A stretch of 57,000 nucleotides of DNA from Erythrobacter sp. (lineage in GTDB: Bacteria; Pseudomonadota; Alphaproteobacteria; Sphingomonadales; Sphingomonadaceae): NCBI GenBank assembly GCA_013822695.1, contig PNKW01000013.1, forward strand, positions 1 through 57,000, in the 5' to 3' direction. The notes below the pieces were generated by a model. It worked only from the letters and a program-made list of their open reading frames with translations. It did not search any database and was not told where the DNA came from. Both the position numbers and the translations under genes were made by a program. The stretch's first letter is position 1. Every line of letters begins with the position of its first letter. Shown piece by piece: positions 45,280 through 55,298 of the stretch.

Positions 45280-47235
45280 TCAATCGAAGCCCGCGCCGAA
45301 CGGCCAGCGCCGTCCGCACAGGCCGAGCACCTTGAACAGCCTTCCCATTTCGCTGTCCTTAACGAGACGGTTACGCTGCCGCTCGAATTTGTCGCGCTGA
45401 TAGGGCGCGCGGCGGATGAGCATTTCCATGCGCGTGTCGATCCCCATCTGAATCAACCATTCGCCCTGATATTGCAGCCCCATGAGATCCGCGCCGTTTT
45501 CGACCGCGACCTGCTGGAGCAGCTCGAAATCGACATGCGCGGTAAGATCAGCCTCGCCCGGATGCGCGAAGACATCGACCTTCTGGTGCGATTTCAGCGC
45601 CTGAAGCGTCGATCCTGAGCGCAGTTCCTCGTGGCCGTAATCGATGATCAGCGCCGCCCCGCCCTGCTCCTTCAGCCGCCGTGCGATCTCGGCCATCAGC
45701 GCCACCGCGGCCGGGCTGGTCTCGATCAGCGTGCCTTGCGAGGCGGTGACCCAGCTGGGCGGGACGATGTGGTCCATCTTCTCGCGGCCGGTGACGAAGG
45801 TGAAGGCATCATCCTCCAGCCCCACCATGCGCGGAAACCACCCGTCGGTCGAGCGGATCAGGTGCTGCACCGGCAGGGCATCGAAGAACTCGTTGGCGAC
45901 GATCAGCAGCGGCGCATCGTCGGGCAGGGTCGAGATGTCGTGGTGATGGATGCAATCGGGGAAGGCCTGGCGCTGGAGCTTGCGCAAGCTGGCCGAGGTC
46001 TCGACGAAGTGCACCTGCGGGGTCAGCCCCTGCTTGGCAGCCGCGCCGAGCGCATCCTTGGCGAGCGTGCCGCGCCCCGGCCCGAGCTCGACATAATGGA
46101 TATATTTGCGCCGGGTCATCTGCGACCACAGATCGGCAAACCAAACCCCGATAAGCTCGCCGAACACCTGCGTGATTTCGGGCGCGGTGATGAAATCGCC
46201 CTGCTCGCCCAGCGGATCGCGGCTGGCGTAGTAGCGCGCGTTGCTCTCGCCCATATATTGCGAGAGCGGGATCGGGCCGGTCTCGCGGATCAGGCGGCGC
46301 AGCACCGTGGGCACGTCGACATTCGCGCGGGCGAGGACTTCGGCCTCGAGCCGCGCCTGCTCGGCGGCGGCAGCTTCCTCGGCCTCGCGCCTGGCCTGTT
46401 CCTCGGCGGCGATGCGCGCGGCTTCTTCCTCGGCGGCCAGCCTCGCGGCCTCTTGGGCAGCGAGCCGGGCGGCTTCCTCTGCGGCGCGGCGTGCGGCTTC
46501 CTCGGCTTCCGCCTTGGCTTTCGCTTCGGCTTCGGCCTTGGCCTTGGCTTCAGCCTCGCGGCGGGCTTTCTCCTCGGCTGCCTTTCGGGCCTTTTCCTCG
46601 GCCTCGGCCCTGGCGCGGGCTTCGGCTTCGGCCTTGGCGCGGGCCTTGGCTTCGGCGCGGGCGCGGGCTTCGGCTTCCTTCTTGAGCCGCGCTTCCTCGG
46701 CCGCGCGCATCCGGGCTTCTTCCTCGGCGCGCTTGCGGGCTTCGGCGATGCGGCGCGCCTCCTCCTCGGCACGCGCGCGTTCGGCGGCTTCGGCAGCCTC
46801 GGCCTCTTGGCGGGCACGTTCCTCGGCTTCGGCGCGAGCGCGGGCTTCGGCGATGGCGCGGGCCTTGGCTTCCTTCTTGGCCTGGAGTTCGGCGGCCGCG
46901 CGGGCGCGCGCTTCCTCCTCCGCCCGGCGGCGCGCTTCGGCGAGGGCGAGCTTCTGCGCGCGCGCCTCGGCGGCAGCCCGCTCGCGCGCTTCGCGTTCGG
47001 CGGCGGCGCGGGCATCGGCTTCGGCTTTCTCGCGGGCGCGGGCTTCCTTCAACGCCCGGGCGCGCTCCTCGGCCTCGGCCTTGGCGCGGGCGAGCGCCTC
47101 GGCCTTCTCGCGTGCGGCGGCCTCGGCCCGCGCCTTGGCGGCAGCGCGCGCATCCTCGCGCGCCGCACGTTCGGCGCGCGCGGCGGCTTCGGCGTCGAAA
47201 TCAGGATCGATCAGCCGGAGCGCGCTGCGCCACAC
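45280..47235 (-). CDS. MidA/NDUFAF7-type methyltransferase with long charged helical N-terminus
   Basis: The last 346 residues match the SAM-dependent NDUFAF7/MidA family (COG1565, complex I arginine methyltransferase): GPIPLSQYMGESNARYYASR, HYVELGPGRGTLAKD (SAM loop), ANEFFDALPVQHL and LIIDYGHEELRSG. The family is about that long. Here some 290-300 residues rich in Ala, Arg, Glu and Lys (for example ARAEAKARAKAEAEARARAE) precede it and should form one long charged helix or coiled coil. GTG at 47235 is 18 bp after the lgt stop; an ATG at 47349 would overlap lgt by 97 bp. It lies behind lgt and before the DUF2147 gene. Confidence 0.85.
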   Translation of the reverse strand: MWRSALRLIDPDFDAEAAARAERAAREDARAAAKARAEAAAREKAEALARAKAEAEERARALKEARAREKAEADARAAAEREARERAAAEARAQKLALAEARRRAEEEARARAAAELQAKKEAKARAIAEARARAEAEERARQEAEAAEAAERARAEEEARRIAEARKRAEEEARMRAAEEARLKKEAEARARAEAKARAKAEAEARARAEAEEKARKAAEEKARREAEAKAKAEAEAKAKAEAEEAARRAAEEAARLAAQEAARLAAEEEAARIAAEEQARREAEEAAAAEQARLEAEVLARANVDVPTVLRRLIRETGPIPLSQYMGESNARYYASRDPLGEQGDFITAPEITQVFGELIGVWFADLWSQMTRRKYIHYVELGPGRGTLAKDALGAAAKQGLTPQVHFVETSASLRKLQRQAFPDCIHHHDISTLPDDAPLLIVANEFFDALPVQHLIRSTDGWFPRMVGLEDDAFTFVTGREKMDHIVPPSWVTASQGTLIETSPAAVALMAEIARRLKEQGGAALIIDYGHEELRSGSTLQALKSHQKVDVFAHPGEADLTAHVDFELLQQVAVENGADLMGLQYQGEWLIQMGIDTRMEMLIRRAPYQRDKFERQRNRLVKDSEMGRLFKVLGLCGRRWPFGAGFD

Positions 47236-47252
47236 CCCCGGCCCGCCGCCGT

Positions 47253-48152
47253 TCAGGCTGGCGCTGCCGCCCCTGCCGCCAGCGGCTTCTTCCGCAGCGC
47301 GTAGATCACGACAATCAATCCAGTCAGGATAAGCGGTATCGTCAGCCATTGCCCCATCGTTAGCCCCGTGCGGGCCGCAAAGTCAGCCAGTTGTTGATCC
47401 GGCTGACGGAAAAATTCATTCACGAAACGCGCGACCCCCATGCCCACGGTGAAGACCCCCGCCAGCAGCCCCGGGCGATAGCGCGCGCGGGTGAGCCAGA
47501 ACAGCGAAAGCATGATCACCAGCATCGCCAGCCCCTCGAGCCCGGCCTGATAGAGCTGGCTCGGGTGACGCGGCAGCTCGGCAGGGTCGGTCGGAAACAC
47601 CATCGCCCAGGGCACATCGGTGGGGCCGCGCCCCCACAGCTCGCCGTTGACGAAGTTGGCGAGGCGGCCGAGCAGCATTCCCATCGGCACGCCCACGCTG
47701 ACGTAATCAACCACACGGATGAAGTTGAGCTTGTCGCGCCACGAGACCCACGCCATCGCCACGGTCACACCGATCAGCCCGCCGTGGAAGCTCATGCCCC
47801 CGTCCCACAACCGCAGCAGCTTCCACGTGATCAGCCCGTCGCCCGCAAAGCCGGTCCACAGGCTCGGATCGTAGAACGCGGCATAACCCAGCCGCCCGCC
47901 GAAGATGACGCCCAGCGTGCAGTAGAAGAACAGATCGTCGGCATGGCGCTGCGCCATCGGCGCGCCGGGCTCCTTCAGCGCGCGCGAGGTGTGCCAATAG
48001 GCGAAGATCACCCCCAGCAGATAGGCCAGCGAATAATAGCGCAGCGTAAAATTGAACGTCTCGGTGCCGATCACGATCCCCGGCTTCAGCCCGAGACTCG
48101 TCCACTGGATCGGATCGGCAGCGGCGGTGCTTGCGGCAAGTAGTGACAGCAC
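47253..48152 (-). CDS. lgt: Prolipoprotein diacylglyceryl transferase
   Basis: Lgt transfers a diacylglyceryl group to the lipobox cysteine of prelipoproteins at the inner membrane. This 299-residue protein has about seven helices, the signature GRLANFVNGELWGR, the catalytic-region motif MSFHGGLIG and the C-terminal FRQPDQQL. The start is GTG at 48152. It is the first of a probable operon with the methyltransferase and DUF2147 genes. Confidence 0.96.
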   Translation of the reverse strand: MLSLLAASTAAADPIQWTSLGLKPGIVIGTETFNFTLRYYSLAYLLGVIFAYWHTSRALKEPGAPMAQRHADDLFFYCTLGVIFGGRLGYAAFYDPSLWTGFAGDGLITWKLLRLWDGGMSFHGGLIGVTVAMAWVSWRDKLNFIRVVDYVSVGVPMGMLLGRLANFVNGELWGRGPTDVPWAMVFPTDPAELPRHPSQLYQAGLEGLAMLVIMLSLFWLTRARYRPGLLAGVFTVGMGVARFVNEFFRQPDQQLADFAARTGLTMGQWLTIPLILTGLIVVIYALRKKPLAAGAAAPA

Positions 48153-48331
48153 GGAGCGAACCTCTTATTGCAATGATATGCCGTAACGGTGAGCACGAAA
48201 CGGCCCCTATCGCGCTGGCGCTTCTGGCACAGCGGGCGGGGCAGGGGAAGGGGTGCGGGAGACCACCGCACGGAATGGGACAGGCGATCCGGGAACCGGG
48301 TGCCGCAACAACGAGAGAGGAACACAACCGC

Positions 48332-50041
48332 ATGCCCACCCAGCTGGACAATGCGCTCGAAGCGATCATCGCCGGCCTCACCGCCGAGGGCCAGCCCTTT
48401 GCCACCGTGCCTTTTACCCGCGACGGCGTGACGATGCCGGCCTTTGCGGGTGCGCCCCCCAGCCTTGCCCATTATTTCGCCCACTTTGCGAACCAGAACA
48501 AGGACATCCCCTTCCTTGTCGACGGCGACATCCGCCTGACCTTCGGCGAGGCCTATGCCGCCGCGACCCATGTGGCCGAGGGTCTGGCGACGCTCCACGG
48601 GGTCGAAAAGGGCGACCGCGTCGGGCTCGCGGCGCGCAATTCGGCCAACTGGATGATCGCCTACATGGGCATCCTGATGGCGGGCGGCTGCGCCACGCTG
48701 CTCAACGGCTTTTCGAGCGGGGAGGAACTGGCCTACGGCCTCGATCTCGCCGAATGCAAGCTGCTGCTGGCCGATGACGGCCGCGCCGCGCGGCTCGAAG
48801 GCCATGCGCACCCGGCCAGAATCGTGCTGTTCACCCATGGCAATCCGCCTGCCGAGGGCCTCGCCGCCATCTGGGCCGAGGGCAATGCCGTCGCCATGGC
48901 GATGCTCGGCGCGTTGGGGCCGGATGATCTGGCGACGATCCTCTACACCTCGGGGTCGACCGGCAAGTCCAAGGGCGCGTGGTCGGATCACCGCGGGGTG
49001 GTGAACGGCGTGATGAACTACGTCTGCCAGTCGGCGATGGCCAAGATCCATGTCGAATCGCAGGACGGCCCGCTGACCAGCCAGCCCTGCGCGCTGGTCG
49101 CCGTGCCGCTGTTCCACGTGACAGGCGAAGTGCCGCTGTTCCTCCAGAGCTTCGCCATAGCCCGCAAACTGGTGCTGATGCCCAAGTGGGACGCGGGCCT
49201 CGCAATCCGGCTGATGGCCGAGGAGAAGGTCTCCTACTTCGTCGGCGTCCCGCTGATGAGCTACGAGATCGCAGGCCACCCGGATCGCGAGAAATACGAC
49301 CTGTCGGCCTGCAAGAGCTTCGCCGCAGGCGGCGCGCCGCGTCCGGTCGAGCATGTCACCCGGATCAAGGAAGCCTTCCCCGGCGGCTTCCCGCTGCTGG
49401 GCTATGGCCTTACCGAAACCAACGCGGTGGGCTGCGGCAATTTCAACGAGAACTACCTCGCCAAGCCCGGCTCGACGGGGCGCGCCAGCAAGCCGATGGT
49501 CGATCTTGCGATCCTCGATGATGCCGGCAACCCCCTGCCCAATGGCCAGGTGGGCGAGGTCTGCATCCGCTCGGTCGCCAATTTCCGCGGCTACTGGAAG
49601 AACCCCGAGGCGACCGCCGCCGCCTTCACCGACAGCGGCTATTTCCGCACCGGCGACCTCGGCTATCTCGATGAAGACGACTACCTCTTCATCGTCGATC
49701 GCAAGAAGGACATCATCATCCGCGGCGGCGAGAATATCTCGTGCATCGAGGTGGAGGATGCGATCTACGCGCATGACGACATCGGCGAATGTTCGGTCTT
49801 CGGCCTGCCGTGCGAGCGGATGGGCGAAGTTCCGGCAGCGGTCTATGCGATGAAGGAGGGCCGCGCCCCGATCACCCCGGGCGAGCTGCGCGCCTTCCTG
49901 CTGGAACGGATCGCGCCCTTCAAGGTGCCGCTCGAACACCAGATCTGGATCACGCACGAGCCCCTGCCGCGCCTCGGCACGCAGAAGATCGACAAGCGCA
50001 CGGTCAAGGCCCGCTACATGGGCGAGGCGGTCGCCGCGTGA
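48332..50041 (+). CDS. Acyl-CoA synthetase (AMP-forming), third copy
   Basis: This 569-residue ANL enzyme has ILYTSGSTGKSKGAWSDH as ATP loop, GYGLTETNAVGCG, the hinge FRTGDLGYLDEDDYLFIVDRKKD, IIIRGGENISCIEVE and a final LGTQKIDKR lysine. It resembles long- or medium-chain acyl-CoA ligases. The ATG at 48332 follows GAGAGG at about 12 bp. It is 7 bp before glnD, so the two may share a transcript, although no link in function is evident. The substrate is unknown. Confidence 0.92.
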   Translation: MPTQLDNALEAIIAGLTAEGQPFATVPFTRDGVTMPAFAGAPPSLAHYFAHFANQNKDIPFLVDGDIRLTFGEAYAAATHVAEGLATLHGVEKGDRVGLAARNSANWMIAYMGILMAGGCATLLNGFSSGEELAYGLDLAECKLLLADDGRAARLEGHAHPARIVLFTHGNPPAEGLAAIWAEGNAVAMAMLGALGPDDLATILYTSGSTGKSKGAWSDHRGVVNGVMNYVCQSAMAKIHVESQDGPLTSQPCALVAVPLFHVTGEVPLFLQSFAIARKLVLMPKWDAGLAIRLMAEEKVSYFVGVPLMSYEIAGHPDREKYDLSACKSFAAGGAPRPVEHVTRIKEAFPGGFPLLGYGLTETNAVGCGNFNENYLAKPGSTGRASKPMVDLAILDDAGNPLPNGQVGEVCIRSVANFRGYWKNPEATAAAFTDSGYFRTGDLGYLDEDDYLFIVDRKKDIIIRGGENISCIEVEDAIYAHDDIGECSVFGLPCERMGEVPAAVYAMKEGRAPITPGELRAFLLERIAPFKVPLEHQIWITHEPLPRLGTQKIDKRTVKARYMGEAVAA

Positions 50042-50048
50042 TCGCAGC

Positions 50049-52808
50049 ATGAGTCCTTTCCGCGTCCCCGGACAGCGCGCGATCATCGACCGGCGCGCGC
50101 TGGCCGAGGAGATCGAGGCGCTGTTCGCGAGCGGCGGCACCTCGGCCCGCCCCGCGATCGTCGCAGCGCTGCGCGGCGCGCTTGACGAGGGCCGCGCCGA
50201 GCTGGCCCGGCGGCTGCTGGAGACGCCCTCGGCGGGACATGAGGTCACCGCCGGTTTCAGCTTCCTGATGGATCAGCTGCTGCGGGTGATCCACGATCAC
50301 GTCACCTCGCATCTCTATCCCGTGCCCAACCCGACCCAGGCCGAACGCCTCGCGATCCTTGCGGTCGGCGGCTACGGCCGCGCCGAGATGGCGCCGCATT
50401 CGGATGTCGATGTCGCCTTCATCACCCCGGGCAAGCGCGCGCCGTGGTGCGAGCAGGTGATCGAGACGATGCTCTACCTGCTGTGGGACTTGGGCCTCAA
50501 GGTCGGCCATTCGAGCCGCACGGTTTCCGATACGATCCGCATGGCGAAAGAGGATCTGACGATCCGCACCGCGCTGCTCGAAAGCCGTCTCGTATGGGGC
50601 GAACAGGCGCTTTACGAGGATCTGCGCGGGCGGTTCTGGAGCGAGGTGACCAAGGGCTCGGAACGCCAGTTCCTGACGCAAAAGCTCGCCGAGCGCGATG
50701 CGCGGCACAAGCGGATGGGGGACAGTCGCTATGTCGTCGAGCCCAATATCAAGGAGGGCAAGGGCGGCCTGCGCGATCTCCAGACGCTCTACTGGATCGG
50801 CAAATATGTCCACCGCGTCGACAATGCCGCGCAGCTGGTGGACGTAGGCCTGCTGACGCAAAGCGAATATCGGAGCTTTCGCCGCGCCGAGGGCTTCCTG
50901 CTCGCGGCGCGCTGCCACATGCACATCCTCACCGACCGCGCCGAGGATCGCCTCACCTTCGATCTCCAGCGCCAGGTGGCCGAGCGCATGCTGTTCGCCG
51001 ATCGCCCCGGCAAGAGCGCGGTCGAGCGGTTCATGCAGTACTATTTCCTCCAGGTGAAACGCGTCGGCAGCCTGACCGGCGTGTTCCTCGCGCACCTTGA
51101 CGAGGAGATGGCGCGGAAGCGCCCGCGCACCGGGTTCTTCGCCGGCTGGACCCAGCGCCCCCGCCAGTTCAAGGGCTACACCGTCGAAGGCGGGCGGTTG
51201 CGCGCGCCGGGCGACGAGTGGTTCAAGGCCGATCCGGTGCGCCTTGTCGAGGTGTTCCAGCTCGCCGAGGCCGAGGGGCTGGAAGTCCACCCCGAAACCA
51301 TGCGGCAGGCCGGGCGCGATGCGAAGCTGATCGATGGCAAGGTCCGCCGCGACAAGCGCGCCAATGCGCTGTTCCTCGACTTGCTATGCGGCCGCAAGGA
51401 TCCCGAGACCGCGCTGCGCTGGATGAACGAGGCGGGCGTCTTCGGCCGCTTCGTGCCCGATTTCGGCCGGGTCAACGCGCAGATGCAGTTCGACATGTAT
51501 CACCACTACACAGTCGACGAACACACCATCCGCGCGATCGGGCTGCTCTCGCAGATCGAGCGCGGCCTGCTGACCGCCGATCACCCGCGCGCCACCCGCG
51601 AGTTCCCCAAACTCGCCTCGCGCCGCGCGCTCTATGTGGCGGTGCTGCTCCACGATATCGCCAAGGGGCGCGGGGGCGATCATTCGGTACTCGGCGCCGA
51701 TGTCGCGCACAGCCTGTGCCCGCGATTCGGGCTCGACGAGAAGGAGACCGATCTCGTCGCCTGGCTTGTGCTCCAGCACCTCCTCATGAGCCGCACCGCA
51801 CAGAAGCGTGACCTGACCGATCCCAAGACGATCGAGGATTTCGTCGCCGAGGTGCAGAGCCTCGAGCGGCTGCGCAACCTCGCGATCCTGACCGCAGTCG
51901 ATATCCGCGCGGTGGGCCCCGGCACGTGGAACAGCTGGAAGGGCCAGCTGCTTGGCGAGCTTTACGATGCCGCGCAGGAACGCCTCCGCCTCGGCCACAA
52001 GGGCAATGGGCGCAAGGCGCGGGTCACGGCCAAGAAGGATGCGGTGCAGCGCCTGCTGGGCGATAAGGATCACCTCGTCGACAGCATCGGCGCGCTGCTG
52101 GGCGATGCCTACTGGATCGCCGAGCCCGAAGACATCATCGCCAGCAACCTCGTGCAATATGACGCGGCGGTCGCGACCGCTGATCACCTCTCGATCCACT
52201 GCGAGGTCGACGAGGTCCGCGGCGCGACGCGGGTCAGTGTGATCGCAGCGGACCACCCGGGACTGTTCTACCGCATGGCGGGCGGCATTCACCTTGCCGG
52301 CGCGAACATCATCGACGCGCGCATTCACACCGCCAAGTCGGGCTATGCGGTCGACAACTTCCTGGTGCAGGATCACACCGGCCAGCCCTTCCGCGAGGCA
52401 GGCCAGATGGCGCGGATCGAGAAGGGCATCCGCGACGCGCTGCTCGCCAAGGTCGAACTGGTGCCCAAGCTCGCCGCGCGGCCGCTGGCGCACTCGCGCG
52501 CCAAGGCCTTCGACGTCGCCCCGCGGGTCGGCTTCGACAACGACGCCTCGAACCACTTCACCGTGATCGAAGTCACCGCGCGCGATCGCCCGGCGCTGCT
52601 CAACCGGCTGGCGCACGCGCTCTACAAGGCCAACCTCATCGTCCATTCGGCGCATATCACCGCTTACGGCGAGGCGGCGGCGGATACGTTCTACGTGACC
52701 GACCTGACCGGCGCCAAGATCAAGGCCGCCGAGCGCCAGGCCGAAATCGAGGCGGCGCTGCTCAGCGCGGCGAGCGATCATCGCCAGCAGCAGCTTGAAA
52801 AGGCCTGA
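50049..52808 (+). CDS. glnD: Bifunctional PII uridylyltransferase/uridylyl-removing enzyme
   Basis: GlnD senses glutamine and modifies PII proteins to signal nitrogen status. This 919-residue protein shows the full family order. The nucleotidyltransferase motif GGYGRAEMAPHSDVD is at 107-121. The conserved PNIKEGKGGLRDLQTLYWIGK follows, then an HD domain with LLHDIAKGRGGDHSVLGADVAH (about 533-555), and two ACT domains (about 730-800 and 835-905). The start at 50049 is 7 bp after the acyl-CoA synthetase stop. Confidence 0.97.
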   Translation: MSPFRVPGQRAIIDRRALAEEIEALFASGGTSARPAIVAALRGALDEGRAELARRLLETPSAGHEVTAGFSFLMDQLLRVIHDHVTSHLYPVPNPTQAERLAILAVGGYGRAEMAPHSDVDVAFITPGKRAPWCEQVIETMLYLLWDLGLKVGHSSRTVSDTIRMAKEDLTIRTALLESRLVWGEQALYEDLRGRFWSEVTKGSERQFLTQKLAERDARHKRMGDSRYVVEPNIKEGKGGLRDLQTLYWIGKYVHRVDNAAQLVDVGLLTQSEYRSFRRAEGFLLAARCHMHILTDRAEDRLTFDLQRQVAERMLFADRPGKSAVERFMQYYFLQVKRVGSLTGVFLAHLDEEMARKRPRTGFFAGWTQRPRQFKGYTVEGGRLRAPGDEWFKADPVRLVEVFQLAEAEGLEVHPETMRQAGRDAKLIDGKVRRDKRANALFLDLLCGRKDPETALRWMNEAGVFGRFVPDFGRVNAQMQFDMYHHYTVDEHTIRAIGLLSQIERGLLTADHPRATREFPKLASRRALYVAVLLHDIAKGRGGDHSVLGADVAHSLCPRFGLDEKETDLVAWLVLQHLLMSRTAQKRDLTDPKTIEDFVAEVQSLERLRNLAILTAVDIRAVGPGTWNSWKGQLLGELYDAAQERLRLGHKGNGRKARVTAKKDAVQRLLGDKDHLVDSIGALLGDAYWIAEPEDIIASNLVQYDAAVATADHLSIHCEVDEVRGATRVSVIAADHPGLFYRMAGGIHLAGANIIDARIHTAKSGYAVDNFLVQDHTGQPFREAGQMARIEKGIRDALLAKVELVPKLAARPLAHSRAKAFDVAPRVGFDNDASNHFTVIEVTARDRPALLNRLAHALYKANLIVHSAHITAYGEAAADTFYVTDLTGAKIKAAERQAEIEAALLSAASDHRQQQLEKA

Positions 52809-52912
52809 CAAGCCCCTGGTCGAGCGCAACTCGCGGCTCGGCGTGAGATCGGTTGCAATGGCAGAACTTATTGCTATCCGGTCAGCCCCCTACTCAGAGA
52901 GAGAGTGACAAA

Positions 52913-55240
52913 ATGACAATCGCATCCCCCCGGCTGCGCCCCCTCCGGCTCGGCAAGATCGCCCTTTTGCTCGGCACTGCCGCGCTGACCCCCGCCGCTG
53001 CCTTCGCGCAGGACGCCGAGGCTCCGCCGGCCGAGGAAGAGCGCACCAGCTCGCTCGATGCCATCAACGAAATCCTCGTCACCGGCACCAAGACCCGCGA
53101 TGCGGAAAACGTGCAGGACGTGGCGCTTGCGGTGACCGCGTTCAACGCCGACACGCTGGAAGCCTTCAAGATCCGCGATATCCAGGGCCTTTCGTTCCAG
53201 ACCCCGAACGTCAGCCTCGACCAGATCGGCACCAGCCGCGGCCAGGCCAACTTCTCGGTGCGCGGGCTGGGCATCAACTCCTCGATCCCGTCGATCGACC
53301 CGACCGTGGGCGTGTTCGTTGACGGGGTCTATCTTGGCATCAACGCGGGCGTGGTGTTCGACCTGTTCGACCTCGAAAGCGTCGAAATCCTGCGCGGGCC
53401 GCAAGGCGTGCTGTTCGGCCGCAACGTCACCGGCGGCGCAGTGGTGCTCAACACCGGCAATCCGACCGAAGATTTCCGCGGCAAGTTCCGCGCGGCGGTC
53501 GATGGCCCGGTCGACAGCGGGCGCGGCGGCGCGAACTACACTGTCAGCGGCACGATCTCCGGCCCGATTGTCGAAGACGTGCTGCTGTTCAAGCTCGGCG
53601 CCTATTACAACAAGGACGAAGGCTACTTCCGCAACCTGTTCGACAATTCGAACCACGGGGAGGCGGAGACCAAGATCTTCCGCGGCGCATTGGAAGGCCG
53701 TTTCGGCGATCTGACCCTGCGCGCCAAGCTCGACTATTTCGAAAGCGACGGCGATGGCCCCTCGGCCCAGAACCGCGGCATCTTTGACCGCGACAGCTTC
53801 GACTTTGCGATTGATGAGCCGGGCTTCTATGCCAACGAAATCTGGACCGGGTCGCTCACCGCCGAATGGGACATCGGCCCGGGCACGCTGACCAATATCT
53901 TCGGCTACCGCGATTACACCGCGCGCACCTTTGGCGATATTGATGCGACCCCCGCGTTCCTGTTCCACTCGGGCACCCTCACCGAACAGGACCAGATTTC
54001 GAACGAGCTGCGCTATGCGATTGCGACCGACAGCCTCGATCTGACCTTCGGCGGGTTCTATTTCGATCAGAACCTTGCCTATGATGAGGGCCGTCAGCTG
54101 CCGTTTCTGGCGAATCCGGCGAGCCGGAACCTGTTCGGCGGCGGGCGTCAGACGCACGAAGTGATCGGCGTCTTCGCCAATGCGCAGTGGGAATTTGTGC
54201 CCAGCCTGTCGCTGATCGCAGGCATCCGCTGGAATCAGGAAACCAAGGACGCGGCGGTGAGCTACATCATCCCGCGCGCCGCCTGCTCGGTGGTGGCCGG
54301 CACCTGTCCGACCGGCACCGCGCCGTTCGATCCGGCGACCGAAACCAACGGCTTCACCGATGACGTCCGCTTCCGCAACGTCTCGCCCAAGCTTGGCCTG
54401 CAATATGAATTCGCCAACAGCCAGATCTATGGCCACTGGAGCCGCGGCTTCCGTTCGGGCGGGTACAATTTCCGCATCACCAACGTCCCCGTGTTCAACC
54501 GCGCTGTGGCGGCAACCGGCGACCTGTTCTTCGGCGAAGAGCAGGTCGACAGCTTCGAGCTTGGCGGCAAGTTCCAGACGCAGGACGGCAGCTTTACCCT
54601 GAACGTCGCGGGCTATGTCACCAAGATCAAGGATTTGCAGCGCGAAGTGAACCTCGCCGATCCGGGCGCGGGCGTGGTGCAGAACATCCTCAACACCGCC
54701 GATGCGACGATCACCGGGTTCGAAGCCGAAGCGCGCATGCGGGTGTCGGACTCGCTGGTGATCACCGCCAACCTCGGCCTGATCGATGACAAGTACGACA
54801 GCATCCTGTTCGACATTTCGGGCGATGGTCTGATCAACGACACCGATCTGGCGCTGCGCATCCCGCGCGTACCCGAAGTGACCTGGGGCATGGGTCTGGT
54901 GCACGAGCTGCTGCTCGGCGACAGCGAAATCCTGACCCGCGTGAACTACCAGTACCGCGACGAATTCGCCTTCACCGATGATAACCTCGGCTTCATTCAG
55001 GATGCTTCGAACCTCGAGGCGAATATCACCTGGGTGACGCCGGTCGAAGGCCTGTCGCTGTCGCTCTATGGCCGCAACCTGTTCGATCAGGTGCAGGCTG
55101 GCGGGGATACGCAGGTGCCCTTCGGCGGCGTGAATTCGACCGGCGTGCGGCGTCCCTTCGCCGACAACCCGACCGCCGGCACCTTCTCGCCGCTGCAACG
55201 CGGCCGGAATGTGGGCGTGGAAGCGCTGTTTGAATTCTAA
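52913..55240 (+). CDS. TonB-dependent outer-membrane receptor
   Basis: This 775-residue protein has a signal peptide ending PAAAFAQD, then a TonB-box-like NEILVTGTK. A plug domain follows (VQDVALAVTAFNADTLEAFK, FSVRGLGIN, VEILRGPQGVLFGRNVTGG), and a 22-strand barrel closes with the terminal phenylalanine of VGVEALFEF. It resembles the sphingomonad receptors for complex organic substrates rather than classic siderophore receptors, but the ligand is unknown. The barrel region is complete. It is ended by a terminator at 55261. Confidence 0.95.
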   Translation: MTIASPRLRPLRLGKIALLLGTAALTPAAAFAQDAEAPPAEEERTSSLDAINEILVTGTKTRDAENVQDVALAVTAFNADTLEAFKIRDIQGLSFQTPNVSLDQIGTSRGQANFSVRGLGINSSIPSIDPTVGVFVDGVYLGINAGVVFDLFDLESVEILRGPQGVLFGRNVTGGAVVLNTGNPTEDFRGKFRAAVDGPVDSGRGGANYTVSGTISGPIVEDVLLFKLGAYYNKDEGYFRNLFDNSNHGEAETKIFRGALEGRFGDLTLRAKLDYFESDGDGPSAQNRGIFDRDSFDFAIDEPGFYANEIWTGSLTAEWDIGPGTLTNIFGYRDYTARTFGDIDATPAFLFHSGTLTEQDQISNELRYAIATDSLDLTFGGFYFDQNLAYDEGRQLPFLANPASRNLFGGGRQTHEVIGVFANAQWEFVPSLSLIAGIRWNQETKDAAVSYIIPRAACSVVAGTCPTGTAPFDPATETNGFTDDVRFRNVSPKLGLQYEFANSQIYGHWSRGFRSGGYNFRITNVPVFNRAVAATGDLFFGEEQVDSFELGGKFQTQDGSFTLNVAGYVTKIKDLQREVNLADPGAGVVQNILNTADATITGFEAEARMRVSDSLVITANLGLIDDKYDSILFDISGDGLINDTDLALRIPRVPEVTWGMGLVHELLLGDSEILTRVNYQYRDEFAFTDDNLGFIQDASNLEANITWVTPVEGLSLSLYGRNLFDQVQAGGDTQVPFGGVNSTGVRRPFADNPTAGTFSPLQRGRNVGVEALFEF

Positions 55241-55260
55241 GAAAAACTCACACGAAAATC

Positions 55261-55293
55261 AGGGCGCTCCGGCAACGGGGCGCCCTTCTTTAT
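55261..55293 (+). terminator. Intrinsic terminator after the TonB receptor
   Basis: AGGGCGCTCC (55261-55270) pairs with GGGGCGCCCT (55277-55286) with one G-T wobble and a GGCAAC loop, followed by TCTTTAT. Confidence 0.85.
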
Positions 55294-55298
55294 GCGGT

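Noticed and set aside
46330..47200. DNA minisatellite in the methyltransferase gene
   Set aside because: Repetition is at amino-acid type level (Ala/Arg/Glu/Lys) with mixed codons. No fixed DNA repeat unit is kept, so it is coding low complexity rather than a tandem repeat.
45631..47304. Long plus-strand frames opposite the charged helical region of the methyltransferase gene
   Set aside because: They are low-complexity Gly/Leu/Phe or Ser/Ala strings, produced by the antisense of Ala/Glu/Arg codons.
52874..55198. Long open frame antisense to the TonB receptor (about 774 codons)
   Set aside because: The receptor on the plus strand has clear family motifs. The antisense frame has none and no ribosome site.
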